DNA of 46,693 nucleotides, taken from assembly GCF_947493425.1 (NCBI RefSeq), contig NZ_CANLRP010000052.1, positions 1 through 46,693 on the forward strand, in the 5' to 3' direction. Shown piece by piece: positions 23,363-31,610 of this stretch. Within the stretch, counting starts at the first letter, position 1. Every line of letters starts with the position of its first letter. Source of the DNA: an uncultured Microscilla sp. (GTDB lineage Bacteria; Bacteroidota; Bacteroidia; Cytophagales; Microscillaceae). The notes beneath the pieces were generated by a model. The model ran no database searches and was not told where the DNA came from. It saw nothing but the letters and a program-made list of their open reading frames with translations. The position numbers were made by a program, and so were the translations under genes.

Positions 23363-23439
23363 TGGGCTGTCTGCCGGGACTCGAACCCGATTCTCCTGCT
23401 TCACAAACAGGTGTGGCAACCAATTCCACCTCAGTCAGC
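23363..23439 (-). tRNA. tRNA-His(GTG)
   Basis: Loop TTGTGAA (anticodon GTG), stem CCTGT/GCAGG, the His-specific extra G at -1 (23439) opposite C73, T-arm TCGGG-TTCGAGT-CCCGG, encoded CCA. Acceptor CTGACTG/CAGACAG has an A-A mismatch. Confidence 0.92.
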
Positions 23440-23449
23440 ATTTGTATAA

Positions 23450-23526
23450 TGGTCGGATAGGCAAGATTCGAACTTGCGTGCTCTAGTACCCAAAACTAGC
23501 GAGATAAACCTCTCCTCTACTATCCG
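23450..23526 (-). tRNA. tRNA-Pro(TGG), first copy
   Basis: Acceptor CGGATAG/CTATCCG, stem CTAGT/ACTAG, loop TTTGGGT (anticodon TGG), T-arm GCAAG-TTCGAAT-CTTGC, discriminator A, encoded CCA. Confidence 0.92.
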
Positions 23527-23563
23527 AATATAGTTTAATCACTTAATTATCAATCGTTTTCAA

Positions 23564-23640
23564 TGGTCGGATAGGCAGGATTCGAACCTACGTCCTCTGG
23601 AGTCCAAGACCAGCGAAGATGACCACTCTTCCACTATCCG
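23564..23640 (-). tRNA. tRNA-Pro(TGG), second copy
   Basis: Same acceptor as the neighbouring Pro gene, loop CTTGGAC (anticodon TGG), T-arm GTAGG-TTCGAAT-CCTGC, encoded CCA. The anticodon stem CTGGT/TCCAG has a T-T mismatch next to the loop, and position 37 is A. Confidence 0.85.
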
Positions 23641-23650
23641 AGTAATTTTT

Positions 23651-23727
23651 TGGTGTGCCCTGAAGGACTCGAACCTTCGATCCCCTTGGTATGAGCAAGG
23701 TGCTTTGACCAGCTAAGCTAAGGGCAC
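23651..23727 (-). tRNA. tRNA-Met(CAT) or Ile2(CAT)
   Basis: Acceptor GTGCCCT/AGGGCAC, stem CCTTG/CAAGG, loop CTCATAC (anticodon CAT), T-arm GAAGG-TTCGAGT-CCTTC, discriminator A, encoded CCA. Lysidine-modified Ile2 cannot be excluded by eye. Confidence 0.9.
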
Positions 23728-23756
23728 AAGTTTGATCTTGTGTAGCAATCACATAC

Positions 23757-23791
23757 AAAAAAAGCCTTGTTTCGTTATGAGACAAGGCTTT
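23757..23791 (-). terminator. Terminator between tRNA groups 1 and 2
   Basis: AAAGCCTTGT (23761-23770) pairs with ACAAGGCTTT (23782-23791); on the minus strand the stem runs into a T-run (23757-23763). It follows the Ile/Thr pair. Confidence 0.85.
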
Positions 23792-23983
23792 AAAAGATGG
23801 GTATTCTCATCATCGTTTTACTATAGTCATAGTAATAGCCTTGCCGCTTTCGGGGGTTTTATCCAAATAGGATTCCGACGGTGCGTATGTGTATTTGCTA
23901 TATGTCTTATCGGGAAAATCATTTATTTTTGTTTTAACTATTTGTTTATCAGATATTTAGTATTAATCATTCAAAGTGTTTAG

Positions 23984-24056
23984 AGCACCCACAAGGAATC
24001 GAACCTTGATCCACTGATTACAAGTCAGTTATTCTAAGCCGTTGAACTACAGGTGC
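23984..24056 (-). tRNA. tRNA-Thr(TGT)
   Basis: Acceptor GCACCTG/TGGGTGC (two G-T pairs), stem ACTGA/TCAGT, loop CTTGTAA (anticodon TGT), T-arm CAAGG-TTCGATT-CCTTG, discriminator T, no encoded CCA. Confidence 0.9.
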
Positions 24057-24061
24057 TTTTG

Positions 24062-24135
24062 TATGCTCTGAGGGATTCGAACCCCCGATTACTTGTGTAT
24101 CAGACAAGTGCCTTGACCAACTTGGCTAAGAGCAT
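24062..24135 (-). tRNA. tRNA-Ile(GAT)
   Basis: Acceptor ATGCTCT/AGAGCAT, stem CTTGT/ACAAG, loop CTGATAC (anticodon GAT), T-arm GGGGG-TTCGAAT-CCCTC, discriminator A, no encoded CCA. First gene of the array in transcription order. Confidence 0.9.
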
Positions 24136-24298
24136 ATGTGCAATAGTTGATAGTATTTAGTCCGTAGTCAATAGCTGATTCGAGTGAATATTCACCTTGT
24201 GAATGTTTGTAAACTGAGCTTGCAAACTCAACACAGTTAGTCACTCATCAGCTTTGACTAAAATCCCTGTTTAATATTGTTTTTAAGATATTAGACAT

Positions 24299-24339
24299 AA
24301 AAAAAGCCTTACAGTTTCGTGTGAATCTGTAAGGCTTTT
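24299..24339 (-). terminator. Terminator upstream of the tRNA array
   Basis: AAAAGCCTTACAG (24302-24314) pairs with CTGTAAGGCTTTT (24327-24339), with a T-run on the minus strand. It would end a minus-strand transcript starting beyond 24340, where no gene is recognised; an unannotated RNA is possible. Confidence 0.75.
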
Positions 24340-24878
24340 GGGATATATGATTGTTTGTTATTTTCTTGAGTTGTTAGTCTTTACACCTGTTTTGATCAGG
24401 TTTCAGACTTTGGGATACAAACATATTCACCTCGTTAGCCTCACAGAATCTCCAGCGTTTTATTATGTGCTTCCGATTCCAGGGGTTAATCGTTTTTGGG
24501 GTGATATGTTTATTTTGTAGTAACATTATGATACAAAGGTAATAACGTGTTTTTATTAATACAAGTTTTTATGTAATTTTTTACTTTAAACAACAATCAA
24601 ATTATTTATAAATGTATAAAAATGTAAAAACTTACTTAATTATTGATACGACAAAGGAAGATAAAAGTTTTAACTTTTGCAAGTATTTCCGTTAAAAAAC
24701 ATTTCACTTAATATAAAATAAATACAATTTACCCTTACATATTAGTATTGTTGCTCCCACCCTGTTGTATTGCGTTTGACTTACAGCTAACAACAAACCC
24801 TGAAAAAATACTTCAATAAAAGGCTGTTTTTTTATATATTTTTGGTCAATAGCTGTTACTTTAGTGGGTTATATAGCA

Positions 24879-25000
24879 CTAAGTAGCGGCAAGTAATTAG
24901 CTATAAGCTACAAGTAAGGGTAACTTGTTCATCATAAGGTAGTTACACCTACTCATTAGATATATTTAATTCTGCCTTCGTACTTACTTACTTGTCCAAA
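24879..25000 (+). repeat. Dispersed intergenic repeat, copy B
   Basis: Core TTTAATTCTGCCT at 24965-24977 with flanking blocks shared with copy A (2455-2585). Ends about 30 bases before the start of the SiaC-like gene. Confidence 0.6.
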
Positions 25001-25026
25001 TTTTAACCATAAAACATTGCCTGAGT

Positions 25027-25437
25027 ATGTCAAATCAACCAAACCCAGAGCTTACCCCACCAAATATCATTATCAAAGGCAGTAAGAAGTTTGATATTAC
25101 CCCAAGTGTTAACTTTAATGGTCAAACTGGCATTTGTAAAATTAGTGGAGAGTCACATCATCAAAACGACCGCGACTTTTATTTACCTTTGGTACAATGG
25201 ATAAGAAATTACGCTAAAACAGGGCGTCCCCTGGAATTTAACTTTAAGTTTATTTACTTTAGCACTGCATCGTCCAAGCAAATCTTACTGTTGATAGAAG
25301 CACTCAAGCAATATGAACAAGCAGGAGGGGTAGTTACAGTTAATTGGTATTACCCTGATGATGACGAGGAGATTCTGGAAGAGGCAGAAGACTATATACA
25401 CGCTACCAATTTAAAAATGAACCTGATTTCTTATTAA
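25027..25437 (+). CDS. SiaC-family (DUF1987) regulatory phosphoprotein
   Basis: A 136-residue acidic protein of the DUF1987/SiaC family. Family members are phosphorylated partner proteins acting with PP2C-like phosphatases and kinases or diguanylate cyclases in control of aggregation and biofilm; that role is inferred here from family knowledge. Visible: NIIIKGSKKFDITPSVNFNG, ICKISGESHHQNDRDFYLPL (the isG-S-x-x-E/H-N-D-x-FY block), FKFIYFSTASSKQILLLIEAL with a candidate phospho-acceptor Ser/Thr, and VNWYYPDDDEEILEEAEDY. No cyclase or phosphatase partner is beside it. A repeat copy lies directly upstream. Confidence 0.75.
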   Translation: MSNQPNPELTPPNIIIKGSKKFDITPSVNFNGQTGICKISGESHHQNDRDFYLPLVQWIRNYAKTGRPLEFNFKFIYFSTASSKQILLLIEALKQYEQAGGVVTVNWYYPDDDEEILEEAEDYIHATNLKMNLISY

Positions 25438-25544
25438 TCTATAGGGTTTAAACTCAAAAAGCAGCCACTACTCCCAAACTTTTCCTACTTTTGTCTTCTT
25501 TTATATTGGTTCAAAGCCAATTTGTCTATAACTTTTGGATTATA

Positions 25545-25650
25545 AGTATCGAGGCAGAATTAAATATACCTAATAGGTAAGCATAACTATCATACTATGA
25601 ATGAGTTATCCTTGCTTACAGCCTATACCGCTACTTAACTTACCAATACT
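25545..25650 (-). repeat. Dispersed intergenic repeat, copy C (inverted)
   Basis: Reverse complement of the repeat at 24879-25000; core at 25552-25564. Lies between the SiaC-like gene and nuoB, ending 12 bases before the nuoB start. Confidence 0.6.
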
Positions 25651-25661
25651 ACACTATTCTT

Positions 25662-26186
25662 ATGGGGCTATTAGACCAACAGTTTGAACAAGATAATATT
25701 ATTCTGACCAAAGCTGAAGACCTGATTAACTGGGCACGTCTTTCATCATTATGGCCTATGGGCTTTGGACTGGCTTGTTGTGCTATTGAAATGATGAGTA
25801 CTTTTGCCGCAGGCTATGATCTTGATCGTTTTGGGGTATTTCCCAGGGCTTCGCCTCGCCAGTCTGATGTAATGATTGTAGCAGGTACGGTTACTTTCAA
25901 AATGGCAGATAGGATTAAGCGTTTGTATGAACAAATGGCAGAACCCCGCTATGTTATTTCAATGGGGTCTTGTTCTAACTGTGGGGGACCTTACTGGGAG
26001 CATGGCTACCATGTAGTAAAAGGGGTGGATCGTATTATACCTGTAGATGTATACGTGCCAGGCTGCCCTCCTCGTCCAGAGGCCTTGATCGGGGGTTTTA
26101 TGAAACTTCAGGAAAAGGTAAGAAATGAGCGTTTACGCGCTCCCCAGGCTTTGGAAAAGCTCATGGCAAAGATGCAGGAAAGTTAA
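25662..26186 (+). CDS. nuoB: NADH-quinone oxidoreductase subunit B
   Basis: Peripheral-arm subunit of respiratory complex I that holds the N2 [4Fe-4S] cluster and contacts quinone. The cluster ligands are visible: Cys39-Cys40 in LACCAIEMM, Cys104 in GSCSNCGG and Cys135 in [34 protein letters not shown] and [12 protein letters not shown] are family signatures. At 174 residues the length is normal. Unlike the usual nuoA-B-C-D order, no other nuo gene adjoins it; it is followed after 21 bases by rlmB. Either the nuo genes are scattered in this genome or this is an extra copy. Confidence 0.95.
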   Translation: MGLLDQQFEQDNIILTKAEDLINWARLSSLWPMGFGLACCAIEMMSTFAAGYDLDRFGVFPRASPRQSDVMIVAGTVTFKMADRIKRLYEQMAEPRYVISMGSCSNCGGPYWEHGYHVVKGVDRIIPVDVYVPGCPPRPEALIGGFMKLQEKVRNERLRAPQALEKLMAKMQES

Positions 26187-26207
26187 TCTATATAAATTTT
26201 AATTATT

Positions 26208-26948
26208 GTGGCAGCAGATTTTGTGTTTGGAGTACAGTCGGTAACAGAAACTATCAACGCCGGCAAACCTATTGATAAGTTGTTTATTCAACGTGAACTG
26301 GGCAGAAACTCGCCCAAAATAGCTTATATTTTAGAAGAAGCAAAAAAAAGAGAGGTGCCAGTAGCTAAGGTACCATTAGACAAACTCAATCGCATTACCC
26401 GTAAAAATCACCAAGGCATTATTGCTTTCATCTCGGCGGTGCACTACCAACCCTTGAGTAACATTATTCCCCAACTTTACGAGGAGGGTAAAACCCCTTT
26501 AGTGTTGATATTGGACCGCCTGACCGATGTGCGCAACTTTGGGGCTATAGCCCGTACAGCAGAATGTGCTGGTATACACGCCATTGTAATTCCTGCCAGA
26601 GGATCGGCTCAAATAAGCAGTGATGCAATGAAGACTTCTTCTGGTGCACTCAACTATTTGCCAGTATGCCGGGAAGCTAACCTGGAAAAAACCATTGAGT
26701 TTTTGCAGGAAAGTGGCTTGCAGATAGTAGCTTGTACAGAAAAAACCAGTGATACTATTTATGCACCAGACTATACGGTACCTACGGCTATAGTAATGGG
26801 TTCTGAAGAGGATGGAATTTCTCAGGCATTGATACGAAAAGCAGACCATTTGGCTCAAATACCTTTACAGGGAGAAATTGGTTCGTTGAATGTATCAGTA
26901 GCCACAGCAGTGATTGTATACGAAGCTGTAAGGCAAAGAAGTTTGTAA
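26208..26948 (+). CDS. rlmB: SPOUT rRNA 2'-O-methyltransferase (TrmH/RlmB type)
   Basis: A 246-residue SPOUT-class methyltransferase that likely methylates the 2'-hydroxyl of a guanosine in 23S rRNA. N-terminal substrate-binding domain: FGVQSVTETINAGKPIDKLFIQRE…RKNHQGIIAF. Catalytic domain motifs: LDRLTDVRNFGAIARTAECAG (motif 1 with Asn and Arg), IVMGSEEDGIS (motif 2) and IPLQGEIGSLNVSVATAVIVYEAVRQR (motif 3, SAM-binding knot). The start is a GTG at 26208, 21 bases after nuoB, suggesting cotranscription. Assignment to RlmB rather than another TrmH-like enzyme is by overall resemblance. Confidence 0.9.
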   Translation: MAADFVFGVQSVTETINAGKPIDKLFIQRELGRNSPKIAYILEEAKKREVPVAKVPLDKLNRITRKNHQGIIAFISAVHYQPLSNIIPQLYEEGKTPLVLILDRLTDVRNFGAIARTAECAGIHAIVIPARGSAQISSDAMKTSSGALNYLPVCREANLEKTIEFLQESGLQIVACTEKTSDTIYAPDYTVPTAIVMGSEEDGISQALIRKADHLAQIPLQGEIGSLNVSVATAVIVYEAVRQRSL

Positions 26949-26960
26949 GTTTATAAAAAT

Positions 26961-27866
26961 TTAGAACTGACTCCCTACGAGTTGGTGTGCAGGCAAGGGA
27001 ATAGATTGTTTGATGGGAATATTGAAGACTTCGTCAGCAACCACCACTTGACAAGAGCCTATTGCCTGTACTTTTTTAGTATACATAATTGACAATGCTG
27101 CAATTAATTTGCTACTGGGAATATAAAATTTTACTGGAAGGTACTCGGTAGTACGTGCATGAATTATCACCCCTTCCGACAGTTTCCAATGTCCTAGCTT
27201 CGCCTCATTGTCAGGTGGAGTAATGTTTACATCTAGCCTATTAATTTTATAGTCAAAAGGGTACTTGTTTTGCAAACCTATGTCCAGCGAAATGTTCATT
27301 CCTTTGTTGGAAGACGCTGTCTTAAGTCTTTTCACTTTTAGCCCATCTTTACCAATAGTAAAATTGGCAATTTGATCTCCTTCTTTACTTAAATCTACTT
27401 CTTGATGATTGTTTCCATTAAAACTAAGGGTGGTTACCAAAGCATTGAGTTTATATTTTCCCTTCATGTCTATAGCACATATCTTTTGCTGCTTAAGTTT
27501 AGGGTGAATTTCGGCAAGTGCTTTAATGTCTAGTTCTACCTGAAGTTTTACAGTAGTGTTTGCTTGTGCCTTTAGGGTTATTTTTTCTTTTCTGTGGGCT
27601 ACCGCTGCCTGTGCATTATTAATAAATATATTGTTTTTGAAGCTTTGGATATGAATAGGAAAAAAATTGGCGTTATGAATGATAACTTCTGCCTCTACAT
27701 ACATAATCTTGCCTTCCAGACGCTTTACTTCTGTTTTACCAATTTTCACCATCTGAGGGGTTTGAAATGTAAGGGCTACACCTGCAAAAGTCAGTAACAA
27801 CAATAAAAGAGATAACCATAGTACTCTTTTTCTTGTAAATATTTTTTTGAAATTCAACTCAGGCAT
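26961..27866 (-). CDS. Membrane-anchored LEA2/WHy-domain-like protein
   Basis: A 301-residue protein with one N-terminal membrane helix (about residues 14-33, VLWLSLLLLLLTFAGVALTF) and a large outside part. Two similar beta-rich modules follow: residues about 45-150 (VKRLEGKIMYVEAEVIIHNANFFPIHI…) and about 175-290 (LKTASSNKGMNISLDIGLQNKYPFDYKI…). The pattern 'hydrophobic strand, N-x-[FY]-P-[FI]-x-[IY]' is typical of LEA type 2 / WHy domains. This points to an envelope protein, with function unknown. It converges on rlmB with a 12-base gap. Confidence 0.6.
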   Translation of the reverse strand: MPELNFKKIFTRKRVLWLSLLLLLLTFAGVALTFQTPQMVKIGKTEVKRLEGKIMYVEAEVIIHNANFFPIHIQSFKNNIFINNAQAAVAHRKEKITLKAQANTTVKLQVELDIKALAEIHPKLKQQKICAIDMKGKYKLNALVTTLSFNGNNHQEVDLSKEGDQIANFTIGKDGLKVKRLKTASSNKGMNISLDIGLQNKYPFDYKINRLDVNITPPDNEAKLGHWKLSEGVIIHARTTEYLPVKFYIPSSKLIAALSIMYTKKVQAIGSCQVVVADEVFNIPIKQSIPLPAHQLVGSQF

Positions 27867-28246
27867 AGTATCACAAAGTAAGTCTTTTATGTTTTAAGAA
27901 TGATATAGAGTGTTAGTTAGCTGCAATAATCGAGCGGAGAGTGATTGCCCCGATATATTTTTATGCGTTTAACCGTATTCTTGTATGTGTTGTGTGTCCA
28001 AAGATACACTATTCGGCAATGGAATTAGCAATATTGAATAAATTTCATCTATTTACTATTGCCAACCTTCCAGCAGGCATTTCGTAATTAAAATTACGCT
28101 TTTCAATATTAGCAGGAGCGATAAGCTACAAGTATACATAGGTCATTTATAATAAGGCAGTTACATTATAGTATGATGTATGACCTAAATACTTAAACTA
28201 ATTACATATATAACAGAACACTTATAACCAAATAACCTCAAACTAT
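27867..28246. other. Intergenic region between divergent genes
   Basis: No gene seen. Positions about 28110-28190 resemble part of the dispersed repeat (ATAAGCTACAAGTA, then AATAAGGCAGTTACAT), making a weak copy D just upstream of the next gene. No promoter consensus was fixed. Confidence 0.4.
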
Positions 28247-28837
28247 ATGCTCTCTATATTTAACCGAAACAAATATGTACTTGAAGGAATTAGTGTATCA
28301 CGCGGAATGTTGCGTCAATATAGTATTTTTGACTATGATACTAAAGCGCCTATTATTGAGATAGAAGAAAAATCTGATTTGGTCACTGGGGTATTGCGTA
28401 TGACCATGCTGGGTGGAATTATTCCTTTTGCATTTAAAGCATATAATCCCATAGGTGAGCTGGTATTTACTTTACAAAAAGAAGCTAAATTTGGAAAAGT
28501 CTCTTTTATAGATGTATTAAACCCCCAAGGAGACATCATTGCACAATTTCCACGTGACTTGCTGTTTTTCAGTAAACCGTTTGAGGTGTGGGATACTGAA
28601 CGTAACCCATTGTTTACCATTAAACCTTCATTTACTGGAAAAACTCAGTTTTTCACCATGGACAATCAGTTGATGGCGGAACTATCAAGAAAGGCAGGGG
28701 GTGAGTTTTCGTGGACTAACTTACTGTCGGGCACAAGTAATAGTCGTATGTTTATTGAAATAAAAGACGTGGTTCCTCCTAACGACATTTTACGGCGAAT
28801 TATACTGGCAACTGTGATCTATTTGCAAATATCTTAA
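28247..28837 (+). CDS. Possible LURP-one-related/scramblase-like (tubby-fold) protein
   Basis: A 196-residue protein without a signal peptide. Successive short strands with 'x-D-x-x-G/N-x-x-[IL]' turns (FDYDTKAPIIEIEEK, YNPIGELVFTLQKE, LNPQGDIIAQFPR, WDTERNPLFTIKP, MDNQLMAELSRK) suggest the LOR/tubby-like fold of scramblase-related proteins. A short hydrophobic stretch (MTMLGGIIPFAF) lies near residue 55. The assignment is tentative. It converges on the next gene with a gap of only 4 bases. Confidence 0.45.
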   Translation: MLSIFNRNKYVLEGISVSRGMLRQYSIFDYDTKAPIIEIEEKSDLVTGVLRMTMLGGIIPFAFKAYNPIGELVFTLQKEAKFGKVSFIDVLNPQGDIIAQFPRDLLFFSKPFEVWDTERNPLFTIKPSFTGKTQFFTMDNQLMAELSRKAGGEFSWTNLLSGTSNSRMFIEIKDVVPPNDILRRIILATVIYLQIS

Positions 28838-28841
28838 TTTG

Positions 28842-29537
28842 CTAGGTTTTATTTGGGGGAAGGGATACCTTACCTTCTCTCAAATCAACAATCCAAGTCG
28901 ATAGTTGCTGTATAACTTGTTCTCTGTGACGGTCCTCTATATTATTGTACTCCAGTGCGTGAGGATTCACTGTTACCTCTTCTCCTTTTTTACGGTTGTC
29001 TTTGATAAAACTCCGAATGGTTGCAGTAGGGTCATAGTCAAGGTTTTGTAAATGATTCTGAAGCATTTGATCAAGTAATTTAGCAAGTTCGCCTGCAGTG
29101 TATGTGGTGGCTTTTTTTGCTTCTACCTCCTCCCCTTCTTCATCATCTTCCTCTTCCTCAGTATTGAGCACTGTTTGGGTATCCACCCCAAGGTATTTGG
29201 CTATAGTTACTTGTCCTTCATTTGCCCATTCTACCTGCCAGCCTTTCCAAGTAGTCTCTTTCAGCATTTGCACAAAACAAGTGACCAATGCTGGAGTATG
29301 CCACAAAAACTCGTCACCCCAGAATAACAGCTTTTGCTGATCCATATCTACCAATGCGGCTCCCTCACCCCAAACAGTATCGAGCAGTTTTTCAGATACA
29401 CTTAAGGGTCTAATATATTGTACAAGTGAGTCTGGTCCATAAAAAAGCTTACGCCCTATGATATTGGCGTCCCAGTGTGCATAGTAAATGTCATGTTCTT
29501 TATTTTCTATCAAAATATAGTTGGTTCGGTGTCCCAT
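28842..29537 (-). CDS. Hypothetical protein with acidic linker
   Basis: A 231-residue soluble protein I do not recognise. It starts GHRTNYILIENKEHDIYYAHWDAN, followed by YGPDSLVQYIRP and a Trp-rich stretch (LLFWGDEFLWHT…TTWKGWQVEWANEG). Residues about 125-140 are a run of Glu and Asp, followed by a helical C-terminal part. Such 'GHRxNY' starts occur in Bacteroidota hypothetical proteins, but I cannot assign a role. No signal peptide. It is convergent with the LOR-like gene. Confidence 0.6.
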   Translation of the reverse strand: MGHRTNYILIENKEHDIYYAHWDANIIGRKLFYGPDSLVQYIRPLSVSEKLLDTVWGEGAALVDMDQQKLLFWGDEFLWHTPALVTCFVQMLKETTWKGWQVEWANEGQVTIAKYLGVDTQTVLNTEEEEDDEEGEEVEAKKATTYTAGELAKLLDQMLQNHLQNLDYDPTATIRSFIKDNRKKGEEVTVNPHALEYNNIEDRHREQVIQQLSTWIVDLREGKVSLPPNKT

Positions 29538-29709
29538 GGGCTTTTTGTTGAAATATTAGTTGACGAAAAGGCTTTGGTCATTGATTTTGTGTGATAAATA
29601 ACCAGCAAAGGTTGGAAAGAGAATTTACATGGCTCCCTGTACAAATAAAAGATTTATTTTAACTTTTTTCAATTTTACTCAGGTTTATTTATACATTTAC
29701 CAAGAGGCG

Positions 29710-30198
29710 TTAACCTTTCAAAAACAAGAGAATATGCTCCTTGTCAGCAAGTGTACTGCCTCTTTCAGGGGCTTCGCACAAGATAATCGGATCGGCAGCA
29801 TCAAACGCAAGAACCAATACCTCTTGGGCTGTTTTTTCGTCATATACTCCTTCTATTTTGCTCAAAGAAGACAAAGAAGCCTCCATTATTTTCTCTCCTT
29901 TTTCGTCCAGAGCAAACCTCATATACTGAAATAAGTTCCAGGCTTTGTCAAACACAAAATAACGGGAAGGCTTGAAAACCCTCAAAAACAAAGTAGTAAG
30001 CACAATCACAAAAGGTACAGCACCGCCTAAGGCCATCAATATTGCCAACCACCAATTGATACCAATCAGCTTAAGTAGTATAAGCAATACACCCATAATG
30101 GCTACACCTATCTTGAGAACAAAACTCAAGTTTTTACGCCTGCCTTTGATGTGTAAAACTAACCTCTGACTGTCTTGTTCCAATACTTTTGCAATCAT
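29710..30198 (-). CDS. Hypothetical membrane protein with two transmembrane helices
   Basis: A 162-residue protein with two adjacent hydrophobic helices (about residues 26-45 and 47-71) after a basic N-terminal part, then a soluble C-terminal domain (SRYFVFDKAWNLFQYMRFALDEKGEKIMEASLSSLSKIEGVY…). The layout resembles bacterial PH-like membrane proteins, but no family was recognised. It is divergent from ruvB, sharing a 120-base upstream region. Confidence 0.55.
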   Translation of the reverse strand: MIAKVLEQDSQRLVLHIKGRRKNLSFVLKIGVAIMGVLLILLKLIGINWWLAILMALGGAVPFVIVLTTLFLRVFKPSRYFVFDKAWNLFQYMRFALDEKGEKIMEASLSSLSKIEGVYDEKTAQEVLVLAFDAADPIILCEAPERGSTLADKEHILLFLKG

Positions 30199-30282
30199 AG
30201 CCGAAAATTACAAAACATATTCACTGAAGACAAATGCTATTAAAAGTTCTCATTGGCTTTTTGCCAAAAATATGAGCAAGTG

Positions 30283-30315
30283 TTTGCCTGTGTGTTACTC
30301 ACGTTAGTATATTTG
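30283..30315 (+). promoter_or_regulatory. ruvB promoter, apparently giving a leaderless mRNA
   Basis: TTTG (30283-30286), exactly 21 bases, then TATATTTG (30308-30315), a full match to the Bacteroidota -33/-7 consensus with the same spacing as the ohr promoter. The ruvB ATG is at 30320, only 4 bases after the -7 box, where transcription should begin. Confidence 0.7.
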
Positions 30316-30319
30316 TATT

Positions 30320-31357
30320 ATGGAGAACCCAAGAAATGAGCATATACAGGCTGATAAAGACCACCTGAGTGAAGGTGACCAGGCGATTGAAAAGGCCTTG
30401 CGCCCTCTCAACTTTGATGACTTTTCGGGGCAGGGTAAAATTGTAACTAATCTGAAGATTTTTGTACAAGCTGCCAAACAACGTGAAGAAGCCTTAGACC
30501 ATGTATTACTCCACGGCCCTCCTGGTTTGGGTAAAACTACTTTGTCCAACATTATTGCCAATGAATTAGGCACTGAAATAAAAATCACCTCTGGCCCTGT
30601 GCTAGACAAACCCAGTGACCTTGCTGGGTTATTAACCAACCTGGAAACGAATGATGTGCTGTTTATTGATGAAATTCACCGTTTGAACCCTATAGTGGAA
30701 GAATACTTGTACTCGGCAATGGAAGACTACAAGATTGATATTATGCTCGATTCAGGACCAAGTGCCCGCACTATACAAATTGCGTTGAATCCTTTTACAC
30801 TGATCGGTGCTACCACCAGAGCAGGTTTGCTTACTTCTCCGCTAAGGGCTCGTTTTGGCATCAAGGCACGCCTTGAGTACTATGATGCTGACTTACTATC
30901 TACTATTGTGCGTCGTTCTTGCGCTATATTAGGCACCCCTATTGAGCATGATGCTTCTTATGAGATTGCTTTTCGTAGTAGGGGTACTCCACGTATTGCC
31001 AATAACCTGTTGCGTCGTACCCGTGATTTTGCTCAAGTAAAGGGTGATGGCACTATTACCCTAGATATAGCTAAAATGGCGTTGGATGCTTTAGAGGTAG
31101 ATCAAAAAGGGCTGGACGAAATGGATAATCGTATCTTGACTACCATTATAGACAAGTTTAGGGGTGGTCCAGTGGGTTTGTCTACCATTGCTACTGCCTG
31201 TGGCGAAGAGGCAGAGACTATAGAAGAGGTGTATGAGCCGTTTTTAATCATGCAAGGGTTTATTAAAAGAACTCCCAGAGGAAGAGAGGCTACCGAAGAA
31301 GCCTACCAACATTTGGGTAAAACTCTGCCCAATAAATCGCCCGGTTTATTTGACTAA
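30320..31357 (+). CDS. ruvB: Holliday junction branch-migration ATPase RuvB
   Basis: Hexameric AAA+ motor that drives branch migration with RuvA and RuvC in homologous recombination. The 345 residues contain the N-terminal [12 protein letters not shown] motif, Walker [10 protein letters not shown] (66-74), Walker [10 protein letters not shown] (about 114-122), sensor [19 protein letters not shown], and the C-terminal winged helix ([29 protein letters not shown]…[13 protein letters not shown]). The length is normal for the family with a slightly longer N-terminal tail. No other plausible ATG lies before the conserved core, so the start at 30320 stands even though it sits almost on the promoter. 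Confidence 0.97.
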   Translation: MENPRNEHIQADKDHLSEGDQAIEKALRPLNFDDFSGQGKIVTNLKIFVQAAKQREEALDHVLLHGPPGLGKTTLSNIIANELGTEIKITSGPVLDKPSDLAGLLTNLETNDVLFIDEIHRLNPIVEEYLYSAMEDYKIDIMLDSGPSARTIQIALNPFTLIGATTRAGLLTSPLRARFGIKARLEYYDADLLSTIVRRSCAILGTPIEHDASYEIAFRSRGTPRIANNLLRRTRDFAQVKGDGTITLDIAKMALDALEVDQKGLDEMDNRILTTIIDKFRGGPVGLSTIATACGEEAETIEEVYEPFLIMQGFIKRTPRGREATEEAYQHLGKTLPNKSPGLFD

Positions 31358-31610
31358 TTGCGTTATAATTGCGTTATTTAGTGTATAACTGCAGGGTGCC
31401 AACCATCAATCACTTGTTTTTTGTTAATTGCTTTTTGAGCAATGGCAAAAAGAGTGAAAAAAAGAACTGATTAAGCAACCTTTTTGGAGCAAAAGTAGTT
31501 TTTGAAGGCACCTAAGTGCTTGTTTGAATTTCATCACCTGGTTTGAAAGTGATTTTTGATTCTGAAGGTGAAACTTATACAAGCTCTAAAGCTTATAATA
31601 TCTATTAATT
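31358..31610. other. Spacer between ruvB and the LRR gene
   Basis: No gene or clear terminator seen; AT-rich sequence of 253 bases. Confidence 0.3.

Larger units (their letters stand above)
24136..25026. other. Intergenic region upstream of the tRNA array
   Basis: Contains a 12-bp palindrome GTGAATATTCAC (24184-24195), the terminator at 24299-24339 and a dispersed repeat copy near 24879-25000. The 60-codon frame at 24338-24520 is not credible. Positions 24540-24870 are AT-rich with nothing recognised. Confidence 0.4.

Noticed and set aside
23732..23983. 83-codon forward frame between tRNA groups
   Set aside because: It overlaps the terminator hairpin and reads across promoter-like DNA; hydrophobic composition is a by-product of AT-rich sequence.
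24338..24520. 60-codon forward frame
   Set aside because: No family likeness; starts inside a terminator T-run.
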